A stretch of 64,000 nt of DNA from Rheinheimera sp. UJ63 (GTDB taxonomy: Bacteria; Pseudomonadota; Gammaproteobacteria; Enterobacterales; Alteromonadaceae): positions 365,725 through 429,724 of the forward strand of contig NZ_JAKGTQ010000003.1 in the NCBI RefSeq assembly GCF_021568285.1. The letters are read 5' to 3'. Made by a program: the position numbers and the translations under genes. Each line of letters begins with the position of its first letter. The first letter of the stretch is position 1. The notes beneath the pieces are model-generated. The model did not search any database. It saw nothing but the letters and a program-made list of their open reading frames with translations, and was not told the origin of the DNA. Positions 18,156-27,640 of this stretch are shown in pieces.

Positions 18156-18815
18156 ATGTTGGAATCTACCGTGCTATCAGGGCATCATGACAACTCGAGA
18201 GCTAAAACGAGGATGCCCGACCGTATGACTATTAGTGCAGAACCCAATATCCGCACTGGGCAATGGGAAGACGCTTTAACTTATGTCGCTGTAAATGCTG
18301 ACAAAGCAGCTTACGCTGAGCTATTTAGCTACTTTGCGCCACGCTTAAAAGCTTTTGGTATGAAGATGTTCGGCAACGAGCAGCAAGCTTTAGAGATGGT
18401 TCAAGACACCATGCTTAATGTTTGGAAAAAAGCCAATTTGTTCGACGCAAGTCGAGGCTGCGCTTCTACTTGGATCTTTACTATTGCGCGTAATGTCCGT
18501 TTTGACATGTTGCGCAAAAAGCAAAGCCGTAAAGATGACATCAGCGCCGATGACTTATGGGCTGATGGTGATTACCCAGAGCAAGAAGGCAGCACTACTG
18601 AGCAATGGGAAACTATGCTAATGAGTGAAAAGCTGGCTCCCCATTTCGATGCTTTACCGCCAGCACAGCGAATGGTAATGCAAAAAGTTTATTTAGAAGA
18701 AAAATCTCATCAAGAAGTATCCGATGAGCTAGGAATTCCGCTTGGCACAGTAAAGTCACGGATCAGGTTGGCGCTAGATCGATTGAGAGAGGCATTAGAT
18801 GACACACGCAGTTAA
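18156..18815 (+). CDS. rpoE: ECF sigma factor paired with a ChrR-type anti-sigma factor
   Basis: This is an RNA polymerase sigma factor of about 219 residues with sigma-2 (AYAELFSYFAPRLKAFGMKM, then ASTWIFTIARNVRFDMLR) and sigma-4 (LGIPLGTVKSRIRLALDRLR) regions. Its downstream partner is a ChrR protein, which places it in the group that answers singlet oxygen or lipid peroxide stress in Rhodobacter and other Proteobacteria; the signal here is inferred. The start is uncertain: ATG 18156 has GGGA 11 nt upstream, ATG 18225 also fits, and an in-frame TTG at 18111 is unlikely. It overlaps chrR by 17 bp. Confidence 0.88.
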   Translation: MLESTVLSGHHDNSRAKTRMPDRMTISAEPNIRTGQWEDALTYVAVNADKAAYAELFSYFAPRLKAFGMKMFGNEQQALEMVQDTMLNVWKKANLFDASRGCASTWIFTIARNVRFDMLRKKQSRKDDISADDLWADGDYPEQEGSTTEQWETMLMSEKLAPHFDALPPAQRMVMQKVYLEEKSHQEVSDELGIPLGTVKSRIRLALDRLREALDDTRS

Positions 18816-19479
18816 ATTTCATCCTGGAATGATGCTGATGGAACAGTATGTAGAAGGCACGCTTTCTGCTGAAGTTGCCTTGGCAGTTGCCACACATATT
18901 GACTTGTGTCCGCACTGTCAGCACCTGTGCCAAGATTTACACAACGATCAAGGCAGTCAATTAGCCAAGTTAGCCCCAGAAACAAATAACAACGCTGATG
19001 ATTTCGCACAGATGCTTGAGTTCATTACGGCGCAGCAACCTAACACAGGCTCACACGCGCCGAAGCAACAAGAGTCAGTAACGGTAAACGTCAATGGGCG
19101 TGAGTTTCGTATACCACGTGCACTAAGCCGTTTAGTGACGCAACAAAGCAAATGGTTACAGTTAGGCGGCATTGCCACTGCTAAGTTGCCTGCCGGTGAA
19201 AAAACCCATGTGTCTTTGCTGTATATTGATAAAGGTACCGAAGTGCCAAACCATAGCCATTTAGGCATGGAAATGACACTGGTATTAAGTGGGCGTATTT
19301 ATGATGAAAGCGGTGAATACGGTGCGGGTGATTTATTAATTAATTCACCTGACGATACGCATACGCCGCACACTCGGGCTGACGAAGATTGTTTATGTTT
19401 GTCGGTACTGAGCGCGCCATTAAAGTTCAACAAAGGCTTAGTGCGTTTATTGAACCCGTTACAGCAGTTTTTTTACTAA
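18799..19479 (+). CDS. chrR: ChrR-family zinc anti-sigma factor with cupin domain
   Basis: This 226-residue anti-sigma factor has an N-terminal zinc-binding domain with H8 and H33-x3-C37-x2-C40 (HIDLCPHC) and a C-terminal cupin (about 130-215) with metal-ligand-like HSHLGMEMT and HTPH. In Rhodobacter the zinc domain holds the sigma factor and the cupin domain is needed for release under singlet oxygen. The ATG lies inside the sigma factor gene 17 bp before its stop, so the pair is translationally coupled. A strong terminator follows. Confidence 0.9.
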   Translation: MTHAVKFHPGMMLMEQYVEGTLSAEVALAVATHIDLCPHCQHLCQDLHNDQGSQLAKLAPETNNNADDFAQMLEFITAQQPNTGSHAPKQQESVTVNVNGREFRIPRALSRLVTQQSKWLQLGGIATAKLPAGEKTHVSLLYIDKGTEVPNHSHLGMEMTLVLSGRIYDESGEYGAGDLLINSPDDTHTPHTRADEDCLCLSVLSAPLKFNKGLVRLLNPLQQFFY

Positions 19480-19515
19480 ACCCGTTTCAACAAGTACTTC
19501 TGATGTAGCACTGTT

Positions 19516-19542
19516 GCGCCGGCTATTGCCGGCGCTTTTTTT
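19516..19542 (+). terminator. Rho-independent terminator of the sigma/chrR operon
   Basis: Eight-base perfect arms GCGCCGGC and GCCGGCGC enclose TATT and are followed by seven T. The T-run reaches into the stop codon of the convergent gene. Confidence 0.92.
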
Positions 19543-21784
19543 AGCTTAATAAAGCCACACCACCCTGTAAATTCCACAGTTGCTGAAAGCCCAAACGCCG
19601 AAGCACTCGCGCAGCTAATAAACTTCTATTACCCGTTCGACAAATCAACAACAAGGGCTGATCTTGCTGTAATTGCTGCTGCAGCATGGCATTGCAAAGC
19701 CGTGATAAAGGGATCTGCAGCACCTCAGCCGCTACCGGTAAATAGGTTTGTACCGCTCCCGCGCTTTGCTCATAGGGCTCACGCACATCCAGCACGGTAA
19801 TCTGTTTCGAGCCTAATAACTGCTCTAAATCATTGGGCTGTACTAACGCAATGGCATCTTGATGAGACACTTCAACCAAACCACACAAATGCGTGCTGGC
19901 TTGTTGCAAAATCGCACTTTGTTCATTTAATCGTTGTTGCCATTGCTCTTGCTCAGCGCCGGCTAAAATTTGTTGTAACAAAGGGGTTTCTTGTTTAGCT
20001 AAGGCGAAGGTGGTAACAAAGCGCTGTGCGTAATCATGGCTTGAAAATAATAGCGTTTGCTCAGAAACCGTTGCTTGCAAAAGTTGCAGACTCTGCTGTA
20101 AAGCCATGGCACTCCCACCGTCAAGATCGGTGCGACCAATACCTGCTGGCAGTAAAATATCGCCAATAAAGGCAGCAGTGATACTATCAGCTTGTTTTAA
20201 CAACACACTATAAGCTTGCGAACTATGGCCCGGGGTAGCAATGCGGCTTAATTGATAAGCACCAACTTGCAGCGTAACTTGTGCCAACGGCCAACCGGTT
20301 GCATCCTGCTCCTTTGCATCGACCAACAATTGTCGTAATAACTTTGACGCAGGGTTGGCTTGTTGATGCAAATGCGTATCCAACACGGCAACTAATGTTA
20401 AACCCTGCCCTTGAATAATATTCACTAAACGCTCTGCTAACGGCATAACCGGATCAATAATAATGGCTTGGCGACTGTGCTCACAACTGAGTAAATAACT
20501 GCAATTAGCATCATATTTAAATTGTGACAAACCGGCCGCCACGCTCATATTCAGCGGATCCGCGTCCGTTAACACTAAACAGTGTTGGCGCACCACTGGC
20601 GCTAAACTGACAATACGCTTGCACGCTTCGTCACATTCTTCTGCTGTCATCGCGGGGCCAAAAGATAAACGAATAGCGCCTTCACTGCGCCAGCGCTCCA
20701 GCCCCATGGCATCTAAGACAAAACTACCGGTTACTTTTGAGCTACACGCAGAGCCTGAACTCACGCGAATACCCGCCGCATCAAACAGATCTAAAATATC
20801 TTTGGCAAAGAAACCTGGCACAGCAAAATTTAAGGTTGTGGCGAGAATATGTGGCTCAGCGCTATTTAATACCAAGGCCGGGAAAACCTGACGAAGCGCA
20901 GCTAGCAGTTGTTGCCGGTAATGCCACAGCACCGCATCAGCGCAGAACACACTTGATTCAGGGTTCAGTAATTGACTAAAGATGGTACTTAAAGCGGCGA
21001 TACCCGGTAAGTTTTCTGTACCCGAGCGTAAACCGCCCTCTTGACCACCACCAGCAATTAATGGCTGATAAGGCGCACCTGGGCGAACATACAAAAAACC
21101 AATGCCCTTAGGACCATACAACTTATGGCCACTGAACGGCGCATAATCGATACTGATCTTCGCAAAATCTAAAGACATTTTGCCCAGAGCCTGTACGCAA
21201 TCAACCAACCAATACGCATCCGGTTTCACTTCACGGATCAGTTTTTCTAACGCCACTAAATCTTGTTTTACCCCCGTTTCGTTATTAGCCGCCATAGTGC
21301 AAACCATAGCAGCACGAGGTAATAATTGACGTAACGCATCCGTGTCAATTAGCCCACTGTTCAGTACAGGAATAGCCTGTACCGTCGCATTAATTTGTAA
21401 AAGCTTGTTCCAGTACTTTAAACTTTCCGGAACGGCTTTATGCTCGGTCGCGCCATATAATAATAAGGTTTCAGGCCCACATAAGCCGCGAGCACGCAGC
21501 GCTTGCAACGCGGATATCACCGACGTTTGAATGCCCTCTGTTGCCCCCGAAGTGAAAATAATCTCGCCTGTGGCAGCCCCCAATAATTGCCGCGCCAAAC
21601 TGCGGGTATGCTCCAAGGCAACCTTCGCTTTAATACCGGTACTATGGCTGCTGCTTGGATTGCCAAAGTCTTGCTGCATTGTTTGCATCACGGCAGCGGC
21701 CACTGCCGGCAACACCGGTGTAGTCGCATTATTATCTAAATACACTTCGGCCAAAGTGCGACAACGGTGGGAGGGTGCTGACAT
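19541..21784 (-). CDS. Cysteine desulfurase / metallo-beta-lactamase-fold / rhodanese fusion protein
   Basis: This 747-residue three-part protein is unusual. Residues 12-395 are a class V PLP-dependent cysteine desulfurase: PLP lysine K221 in SGHKLYGPKG and active cysteine C347 in SSGSACSSK. Residues 425-590 are a metallo-beta-lactamase fold of the persulfide dioxygenase (ETHE1) style, with H520 in TPGHS, D542 in FIGD and H583 in SSHDY, but the usual HxHxDH reads H471-L-H473-Q-Q-A, so two metal ligands are missing. Residues 655-745 are a rhodanese with C715 in ICRTGNRS. The order suggests passage of persulfide sulfur from desulfurase to rhodanese; whether the middle domain is catalytic is doubtful. 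GGAG lies 8 nt before the ATG. It stands alone, away from isc genes. Confidence 0.85.
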   Translation of the reverse strand: MSAPSHRCRTLAEVYLDNNATTPVLPAVAAAVMQTMQQDFGNPSSSHSTGIKAKVALEHTRSLARQLLGAATGEIIFTSGATEGIQTSVISALQALRARGLCGPETLLLYGATEHKAVPESLKYWNKLLQINATVQAIPVLNSGLIDTDALRQLLPRAAMVCTMAANNETGVKQDLVALEKLIREVKPDAYWLVDCVQALGKMSLDFAKISIDYAPFSGHKLYGPKGIGFLYVRPGAPYQPLIAGGGQEGGLRSGTENLPGIAALSTIFSQLLNPESSVFCADAVLWHYRQQLLAALRQVFPALVLNSAEPHILATTLNFAVPGFFAKDILDLFDAAGIRVSSGSACSSKVTGSFVLDAMGLERWRSEGAIRLSFGPAMTAEECDEACKRIVSLAPVVRQHCLVLTDADPLNMSVAAGLSQFKYDANCSYLLSCEHSRQAIIIDPVMPLAERLVNIIQGQGLTLVAVLDTHLHQQANPASKLLRQLLVDAKEQDATGWPLAQVTLQVGAYQLSRIATPGHSSQAYSVLLKQADSITAAFIGDILLPAGIGRTDLDGGSAMALQQSLQLLQATVSEQTLLFSSHDYAQRFVTTFALAKQETPLLQQILAGAEQEQWQQRLNEQSAILQQASTHLCGLVEVSHQDAIALVQPNDLEQLLGSKQITVLDVREPYEQSAGAVQTYLPVAAEVLQIPLSRLCNAMLQQQLQQDQPLLLICRTGNRSLLAARVLRRLGFQQLWNLQGGVALLS

Positions 21785-21873
21785 CGAGGAAACTCCAAAA
21801 ACGTGGCGAAAACCAACTTATAACTAAAGGTTATATGTTATATCATTTGGTTTGCTTGGCACAGCATTAAATA

Positions 21874-21907
21874 AAAAAGCCGCTATTGATAACAATAGCG
21901 GCTTTTT
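21874..21907 (-). terminator. Terminator after fadR
   Basis: Perfect 15-bp arms AAAAAGCCGCTATTG and CAATAGCGGCTTTTT enclose ATAA, with T-runs on both strands. It lies 17 bp after the fadR stop and insulates the desulfurase promoter from fadR readthrough. Confidence 0.92.
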
Positions 21908-21924
21908 CTATATACTACAGTAGA

Positions 21925-22638
21925 TTAAATCAAATCATTTGGGATCTGTGGGCGCATCTCTAACCAAATTTTGCCACTTTCAATACCGTATTTACGCACG
22001 ACCATGATCACGTCGTTATGCTTACCGGCCTGGGCCATCTGCTTTAACTGTTCATAATAGCTGCGGGCGAGCGCACGGGCTGCCGGTTGTGAAAAATAAA
22101 AACGGGCAATTTTGTTATACAAGCCGCGAAAGCCATTTAAGATCAACACATAAATACGGTTAGAAGAATGCAGCGCTAATTCATGGTTGAGGTTGTAATC
22201 AAACTCAGCAAAGGCTTCTGCAGTATCGTCTAAGGTTTCAGCGTTACTTAAATAATCAATCACCTGCTGCTGATGCGTCTTAATGGCGCCACGAATATAG
22301 ATAGCGCTAATATTAGTCCGGGCAGAAAGCAGTTCATCTACTAAGTCTGGCATATGCTCTTCATCAAGCCGCGCCAGCGTTTCTAAAATATTTAAACCTG
22401 AGGTTTCCCAAAAGTTATTCACTTTAGTGGGTTTGCCATGTTGAATGGTTAACCAACCATCGCGCGCTAAACGTTGTAACACTTCACGCAAGGTTGTGCG
22501 GGTTACACCAATCAATTCTGATAGCTCACGCTCAGCCGGTAATATAGAACCTGGGGCAAATTTGCCATTCCAGATTGAATCAACAATATACTCTTCAGCA
22601 AAGCCTGCAGGGCTTTGTGCTTTAATTAGGTTGGTCAT
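21925..22638 (-). CDS. fadR: Fatty acid metabolism regulator FadR
   Basis: This 237-residue protein is almost collinear with E. coli FadR. It begins [14 protein letters not shown], carries the winged-helix recognition segment [20 protein letters not shown] and [20 protein letters not shown], and has the all-helical acyl-CoA-binding C-terminal domain (about 80-237). FadR represses beta-oxidation genes and activates unsaturated fatty acid synthesis; long-chain acyl-CoA releases it from DNA. With the DNA-reading residues unchanged, its operator should be the E. coli type, TGGTNNGACCA-like. This matters for the sites at 43951-43961 and 14363-14714. It is divergent from dsbB, as in related genomes. 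Confidence 0.97.
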   Translation of the reverse strand: MTNLIKAQSPAGFAEEYIVDSIWNGKFAPGSILPAERELSELIGVTRTTLREVLQRLARDGWLTIQHGKPTKVNNFWETSGLNILETLARLDEEHMPDLVDELLSARTNISAIYIRGAIKTHQQQVIDYLSNAETLDDTAEAFAEFDYNLNHELALHSSNRIYVLILNGFRGLYNKIARFYFSQPAARALARSYYEQLKQMAQAGKHNDVIMVVRKYGIESGKIWLEMRPQIPNDLI

Positions 22639-22809
22639 GCGGATTAATCCGTCTCATTAGTCTTAAAATTATCCACTGATTGTACCAGAGCGATAGCAGT
22701 TAACAAGACACACGGCAAAATTCGCTACACTAAGACAGACTTCATTGTGTATTCTGTTGAAATACCTTAAATTGTTTAGCTATATTTGCTTAACTTTGCA
22801 GGCAGCAGC

Positions 22810-23346
22810 ATGTTTCAAGCGCTTAAATCACTTTCTCTCAAACGTTGGCCTTGGCTTTTACTGGCTTTCACCGCGTTATTATTTGAAGCTTCCGGCTTAT
22901 ATTTTCAGTATGTGCTTAATTTTCAACCTTGTATCAAGTGTATTTATATTCGCGCAGCCTTTCTTGGTATTCTGGTAGCCGGTTTAATCGGTGCTTTTGC
23001 GTCTAGACAAACCATTGGCCGTTTTGTGGCTAACTTAGCTTGGCTTGGCGCTGCGCTTTATGGTTTCTGGCAAGCGCAAGAATTGGTGGTGATAGAGCAA
23101 ACATTAGCCAGCGGCGGTTTTACCACTTGTGCCCTGTTTGCCGATTTTCCTAGTTGGTTAGCTTTAGATCGCTGGTTTCCCGCGGTTTTTGAAGTCACCG
23201 GTACTTGTGGCGGGGTAAGTTGGCAATTTGCTTCGCTCAGCATGGCGCAATGGAGCCGGATCATCATGTTAAGTTACAGTGTCGTCGCGGTAGTGGTGTT
23301 GGCCAGCCAATTTAGCCGGCTCAACAAAAACCCTTACATGGATTAA
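22810..23346 (+). CDS. dsbB: Disulfide bond formation protein DsbB
   Basis: This 178-residue inner-membrane protein with four transmembrane helices re-oxidises DsbA and passes electrons to quinone. The first redox pair C41/C44 (PCIKCIY) and the second pair (TTCALF and GTCGG, periplasmic loop 2) are intact. ATG 22810 follows AGGCAG; an in-frame TTG eight codons upstream is less likely. Its neighbour fadR is the same as in enterobacteria. Confidence 0.93.
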   Translation: MFQALKSLSLKRWPWLLLAFTALLFEASGLYFQYVLNFQPCIKCIYIRAAFLGILVAGLIGAFASRQTIGRFVANLAWLGAALYGFWQAQELVVIEQTLASGGFTTCALFADFPSWLALDRWFPAVFEVTGTCGGVSWQFASLSMAQWSRIIMLSYSVVAVVVLASQFSRLNKNPYMD

Positions 23347-23360
23347 CCCACAAACCCTGT

Positions 23361-25055
23361 TTACACTCGGTAATTACTGACTAATTGATCCAACTCTGTG
23401 GCGAGTGCCGTGAGTTGTTCGCTGGTGTGTGTGGCCCGTTGGGTACCACCAGCTGTTTCTTCGATAACCATAACAATTTGATGCACATTTTCGTTAATGG
23501 CACCAGAAACATGGGTTTGCTCTTCTGCTGCGGTGGCAATTTGTGCGTTCATGTTATTAATGGTATTTACCGCAGTACTAATTTGATTTAATGCCAATTC
23601 TACTTGGCGGATCTCATCTACGCTGCTCTGACTGCTTTGCTTTAACTGACTGATCAGCTCAATCGCACCTTTAATACCTGAGTGTAAGCGTGAAATCATT
23701 TGCTGAATTTCTTGAGTGCTTTTTTGCGTGCGGCTGGCCAGCGTGCGCACTTCATCGGCGACTACGGCAAAACCCCGCCCCGCTTCACCGGCTCGGGCCG
23801 CTTCAATTGCCGCATTTAGCGCTAACAGATTAGTTTGCTCAGCAATACTGCGGATCACATCTAACACCCCGCCAATCCGATCAGACTCTTTGCTTAAATC
23901 TGCAATAACCGATACGCCATCATTCACTTGCAAAGCTAAACCATCAATTACTTGTACGGTTTTCTCCAGTGTTTGCTTCGAGTTACTGACCAGATCTTCC
24001 GCATCCGCTGCCGCGGATGATGCTTGCATCGCACTGTCGGCCACCTCTTGTGAAGATGCCGCCATTTCATTCATCGCGGTAGCGACTTGATCACTTTCTG
24101 ATTGCTGACGACTCACGCCCTGAGTGGCTTGTCGCATGATGGTGTTTAATTCACCGGCACTGCTGTTTAAAGTTGAAGTTGAACCGGCAACCCTTGCAAC
24201 CAAATCTCGTACCTGACTGGCAAAGCGGTTAAAGGCTTCGGACAACTGTGCTAATTCATCATTACCACTCACGGTTAAACGATGGCGTAAATCCCCCCCC
24301 CCTTGCGCTATTGCGGTCATTGCCGTAACAACTGATTTTAACGGCGTAATAATGCTGCGCACCACAACCAGCGCCAACAACATAATCACGATTAACGAGG
24401 CGACGGCGGTACCCAGTGAGCTCCAAAAGCTGGTACTGAGTGATTCATCCACTTTTTGCTGCATCAGCGCCACTTGTTTATCTAAACTGTCAATCCAAAA
24501 ACCCGTGCCAAGCATCAACCCCCACTTACTTAACTCTTCAGCGTACCCCAATTTGGGCTCAGTCAGGTTAGTCTGGGTATTATTCCAATGATAATATAAA
24601 TAACCGTCACCACTTCGCGCCGCATTCCATAAACCTCGGATCACTTCTACACCATTTGGATCTTTTAGATCCATCAGGTTACGGCCTTGTAAGGCCTCAT
24701 TAGCCGCATGCATCACATTGACGCCTTGCTGATCATAAATAAAGAAATAGCCCATACTGCCGCTATCATCAAAACGCAATTGCCTTAAAATCTCGATAGC
24801 TTCAGCTTTAACTGCTGGGTTAGTGGCGGCATCAGGCGCGTTATAAAGATGGGCAATGGCACTTTTGCCTAATTGCATATAGTTTTTAATTAAGGCTTGC
24901 TGACTTTGCTGAAACATCTCTTCAAAACTATCAACCCCTTGCTGACCCAAAGATTTAGCTTGTAACAAACTAAAGCTCACTAACAACACGGCAAGCAAGG
25001 TGCTGGGGATCAGAGCTAATAATAAAATTCGGGTTTGGATGGTAAGGTTGGCCAT
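23361..25055 (-). CDS. Methyl-accepting chemotaxis protein with a Cache sensor
   Basis: This 564-residue chemoreceptor has a transmembrane helix at 8-30, a periplasmic single-Cache domain (about 35-190, with [16 protein letters not shown] and [12 protein letters not shown]), a second transmembrane helix (about 210-232), a HAMP domain (about 233-290) and a cytoplasmic signalling domain with the hairpin tip ([34 protein letters not shown]). Small carboxylates are common ligands for this Cache type, but the ligand here is unknown. GGAG lies 6 nt before the ATG. No che genes are nearby. A ten-G homopolymer interrupts the HAMP coding region (separate entry). Confidence 0.93.
   Translation of the reverse strand: MANLTIQTRILLLALIPSTLLAVLLVSFSLLQAKSLGQQGVDSFEEMFQQSQQALIKNYMQLGKSAIAHLYNAPDAATNPAVKAEAIEILRQLRFDDSGSMGYFFIYDQQGVNVMHAANEALQGRNLMDLKDPNGVEVIRGLWNAARSGDGYLYYHWNNTQTNLTEPKLGYAEELSKWGLMLGTGFWIDSLDKQVALMQQKVDESLSTSFWSSLGTAVASLIVIMLLALVVVRSIITPLKSVVTAMTAIAQGGGDLRHRLTVSGNDELAQLSEAFNRFASQVRDLVARVAGSTSTLNSSAGELNTIMRQATQGVSRQQSESDQVATAMNEMAASSQEVADSAMQASSAAADAEDLVSNSKQTLEKTVQVIDGLALQVNDGVSVIADLSKESDRIGGVLDVIRSIAEQTNLLALNAAIEAARAGEAGRGFAVVADEVRTLASRTQKSTQEIQQMISRLHSGIKGAIELISQLKQSSQSSVDEIRQVELALNQISTAVNTINNMNAQIATAAEEQTHVSGAINENVHQIVMVIEETAGGTQRATHTSEQLTALATELDQLVSNYRV
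24293..24302 (-). repeat. Ten-base G homopolymer inside the chemoreceptor gene
   Basis: Ten consecutive C on the plus strand read as ten G in the gene, encoding three glycines in AQGGGDLRH of the HAMP region. Such tracts slip during replication; a one-base change would cut the protein just after its membrane part. Confidence 0.9.
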
Positions 25056-25174
25056 CAGTTACTCCATGTTAACGGCTAAATTCAACAGTCAGTATAAACC
25101 TAGTTTTGCCATACTGCTGTATAAAGGCATGAAAAACGTAAGATTAACGCTTACCGCGTTCTTGCTCATCATAA

Positions 25175-25204
25175 AAAAAGCGCCGAACTAAGTCGGCGCT
25201 TTTT
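25175..25204 (-). terminator. Terminator after fklB
   Basis: Twelve-base arms AAAAAGCGCCGA and TCGGCGCTTTTT enclose a 6-nt loop, with T-runs on both strands. It lies 21 bp after the fklB stop and upstream of the divergently oriented end of the chemoreceptor promoter region. Confidence 0.9.
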
Positions 25205-25225
25205 AACAACGAATACCGCGCGAGC

Positions 25226-25840
25226 TTAAACGATAGCTAACAGCTCAACGTCAAAAATCAGCGTGCTAAATGGGGCGATTGCATTACCTGCACCACGTTC
25301 GCCGTAAGCGAGGTTATGTGGCACATATAAACGTAACTTTGAACCTACCGCCATCATTTGTAACGCTTCAGTCCAGCCAGCAATCACGCCTGATACTGGG
25401 AACTCAGCAGGCTCGCCACGCTGATAAGAGCTGTCAAAGACCGTGCCGTCAATTAAAGTACCGTGATAGTGCGTGCGCACGGTAGAAGCAGCAGTCGGTT
25501 TTTCACCATCGGCGGCAACTAACACTTCATATTGTAAACCTGAAGCGGTGGTGGTGACTTCTGCACGCTTGGCGTTTTCCGTTAAAAATACTTCGCCCGC
25601 TTCGGCTAAAGCCGCCGCTTTTTCTTGTTCAACGGCTTGCATACGCTCACTGATAACCGTAAAAGCAGCACGAACTTGATCTTCGGTCACTTCTGGCGCT
25701 TCTTCATTGTATGCTGCGGCTAAACCTGCGGCCACCGCAGTAATATCTAAGCCATCAAATGGACGATCAGCAAGCTGCTGACCCATCTGTAAACCAATAC
25801 CGTAACTTGCGTGTTGCTCTAAGGTGGTAAATTTTGACAT
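25226..25840 (-). CDS. fklB: FKBP-type peptidyl-prolyl isomerase FklB (FKBP22)
   Basis: This 204-residue isomerase has an N-terminal helical dimerisation domain (ASYGIGLQMGQQL at the start) and a C-terminal FKBP domain (about 95-204) with GTVFDSSYQRGEPAEFPV, VIAGWTEAL and LAYGERGAG. It catalyses cis/trans isomerisation at proline. There is no signal peptide, so it should be cytoplasmic. ATG 25840 has GGAAC just upstream; an in-frame GTG three codons earlier overlaps that site. Confidence 0.93.
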   Translation of the reverse strand: MSKFTTLEQHASYGIGLQMGQQLADRPFDGLDITAVAAGLAAAYNEEAPEVTEDQVRAAFTVISERMQAVEQEKAAALAEAGEVFLTENAKRAEVTTTASGLQYEVLVAADGEKPTAASTVRTHYHGTLIDGTVFDSSYQRGEPAEFPVSGVIAGWTEALQMMAVGSKLRLYVPHNLAYGERGAGNAIAPFSTLIFDVELLAIV

Positions 25841-25906
25841 GCGTTCCACTTATCCTTGACGGATGGCGCTAAGCACCATCAGAGTTAAAATTGCGCTTAT
25901 CTTACG

Positions 25907-26212
25907 CTAATTAGAAGAACTTGTCTCGCAAGACGATTGTAACTGTTGCCAAACCGCACGAACTTGCTGCTGATCTTGCTCAGTCAGTTCACCGCCGGCA
26001 ATGGCTTGCGCCAAACTCTGCTCCACTTGCGCCACAATATCGCTGACGTGAAAAGGCTGCTCAGTGACCTGCAAGGTCCCCACCACTAAATCAACATGGC
26101 CGCGTAAGTAACCTGCAGCAAATAACTCATCATCGGTCGCAATGGGCACTAACTGATCAAAATAGGCGGCGGCCTGCTCAATAAACTGCTCGGTATGTTC
26201 TTGTTGCTGCAT
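25907..26212 (-). CDS. yfcL: YfcL family protein
   Basis: This 101-residue protein carries the YfcL signature DDELFAAGYLRGHVDL and a C-terminal helix with GELTEQDQ. Its function is unknown. The stop codon of the upstream NAD-kinase-like gene ends just before the chosen ATG (26212), with AGGA about 11 nt upstream; other ATGs at 26224 and 26230 would overlap that gene. The two form an operon. In E. coli yfcL follows aroC and mepA; here it is a few kilobases away from aroC. Confidence 0.8.
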   Translation of the reverse strand: MQQQEHTEQFIEQAAAYFDQLVPIATDDELFAAGYLRGHVDLVVGTLQVTEQPFHVSDIVAQVEQSLAQAIAGGELTEQDQQQVRAVWQQLQSSCETSSSN

Positions 26213-26213
26213 C

Positions 26214-27344
26214 TTAATGCTCATCCTCATATCCTAGACGGTAAATAACATAATCGTTGTAACCGGTTAGCACACTGATCAAGCCTTGCAGCTCACGATC
26301 TAATGCGACATCGCCGGTATCGGCCAACAACGGCCGTCCGTCTAATTGTTGTAACTTGGTTTTAGTGGCTAATAATAAAATGTTGTCACGGCCTACGGCA
26401 CGGATCACCGCAGGGGATAGTTGCTGATTACCTCGACCAAACACATGGCCTTGCCCGCCTATCAAAGTGATAACTAACTTACTAGGATAATCTTTTACCC
26501 AATCAAGCAGTTCACTGGCGGTCACGTCTTGCGCTAATAGTTGGCCATTTTCAACGACATCTACCCCTAGCAAGGTGTTTTCTAAGCCTAACTCCGCCAT
26601 CACTGCAGCCACGGTTGAACCAGAGCCCATCACATAACGCACGTCATCTTCTAATTGGCTGGCCACATAAGCTGCTAAATCATCCAACACCAGCTCAGCG
26701 GATTCTTTGCCCGCCATTTTCACGCTTTGGACATAACGTAATTCAGCCGGAATACGCATTTCACCATAACGCCGTGCTTTCACCACGCCTTGGCGAAACG
26801 CCACTTCATCAATATCCATCACCGCCGCTTCTTGCTGGCTAACTAATTCACCTGCGACTAACTTGCTCAGTAACTTCCCTGCGGCCAGCGGTGATATGGC
26901 ATACACGCCCGAATGAATTTTACAGCCAGCAGGAATGCCCAGCACCGTGGTGCGATCTGCTACCACACTGCAAACATTGCGCGCGGTGCCATCGCCACCT
27001 GCGAATAACAGTAAATCAACGCCCGCCGCTGCAATCAGCTCGGCAGCGTGTTCCGTATCCAGCGCTTGTGTAGGATGTTGTGTTGGGGTGTAACATACCT
27101 GATACTGAAAACCTAACTCGGCGGCCAAAGCCTCGCCCATGTCATCGGCAACCGTGAGAATTTCAACTTGCTGCTGCAGTGGTAATAACTGCTCTAAACA
27201 GACACGAGCGCGCGCGCCGGCCATCGGCGTAGCGCCAAGCGCCAAGGCTTGCTCGGCCAGTTGATCGCTACCTTTTAACCCCACGCTACCGCCCAAGCCG
27301 GCTAATGGGTTAATAATTAAGCCTAATCGAAATCGTTTCGCCAT
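26214..27344 (-). CDS. ATP-NAD kinase family protein
   Basis: This 376-residue protein of the ATP-NAD/diacylglycerol kinase-like fold begins with RLGLIINPLAGLGG, has the LLLFAGGDGTARNV signature (GGDGT) near residue 115 and a second glycine-rich VMGSGSTVAAV. This COG3199-type family is longer than the house-keeping NAD kinase (about 290 residues) and its substrate is not established. It is the first gene of an operon with yfcL. Confidence 0.82.
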   Translation of the reverse strand: MAKRFRLGLIINPLAGLGGSVGLKGSDQLAEQALALGATPMAGARARVCLEQLLPLQQQVEILTVADDMGEALAAELGFQYQVCYTPTQHPTQALDTEHAAELIAAAGVDLLLFAGGDGTARNVCSVVADRTTVLGIPAGCKIHSGVYAISPLAAGKLLSKLVAGELVSQQEAAVMDIDEVAFRQGVVKARRYGEMRIPAELRYVQSVKMAGKESAELVLDDLAAYVASQLEDDVRYVMGSGSTVAAVMAELGLENTLLGVDVVENGQLLAQDVTASELLDWVKDYPSKLVITLIGGQGHVFGRGNQQLSPAVIRAVGRDNILLLATKTKLQQLDGRPLLADTGDVALDRELQGLISVLTGYNDYVIYRLGYEDEH

Positions 27345-27640
27345 AACTACTGCTACCTATAGCTCGCTGCCTCTTAAAAGCAGGCGTATTGCAATTGCCG
27401 CGCATTGTACCTGCTAATCTGGCTATTTCCCAGCGATCAGCCGCCAGACCAGCGCATCGCAACCCAGTAACAGCCGCCTAGCATGGGTAGGCAATTTCAG
27501 CAGGCTTGCGGCAAGACCGTCAGTGCTCTACAGTAAGTCGGCATTCGCGCCCCACGGTTTGGTTTTATGCGCTACACCAACTGTTTTTTATGCCGATTTT
27601 GCTACTTATCCTTGAATATCGTTTCTTATCAGGAGTTTTT

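Noticed and set aside
21925..22638. FadR gene as the regulator of the alginate locus
   Set aside because: It is near-identical in key segments to enterobacterial FadR; the alginate locus has its own GntR gene at 1-91.
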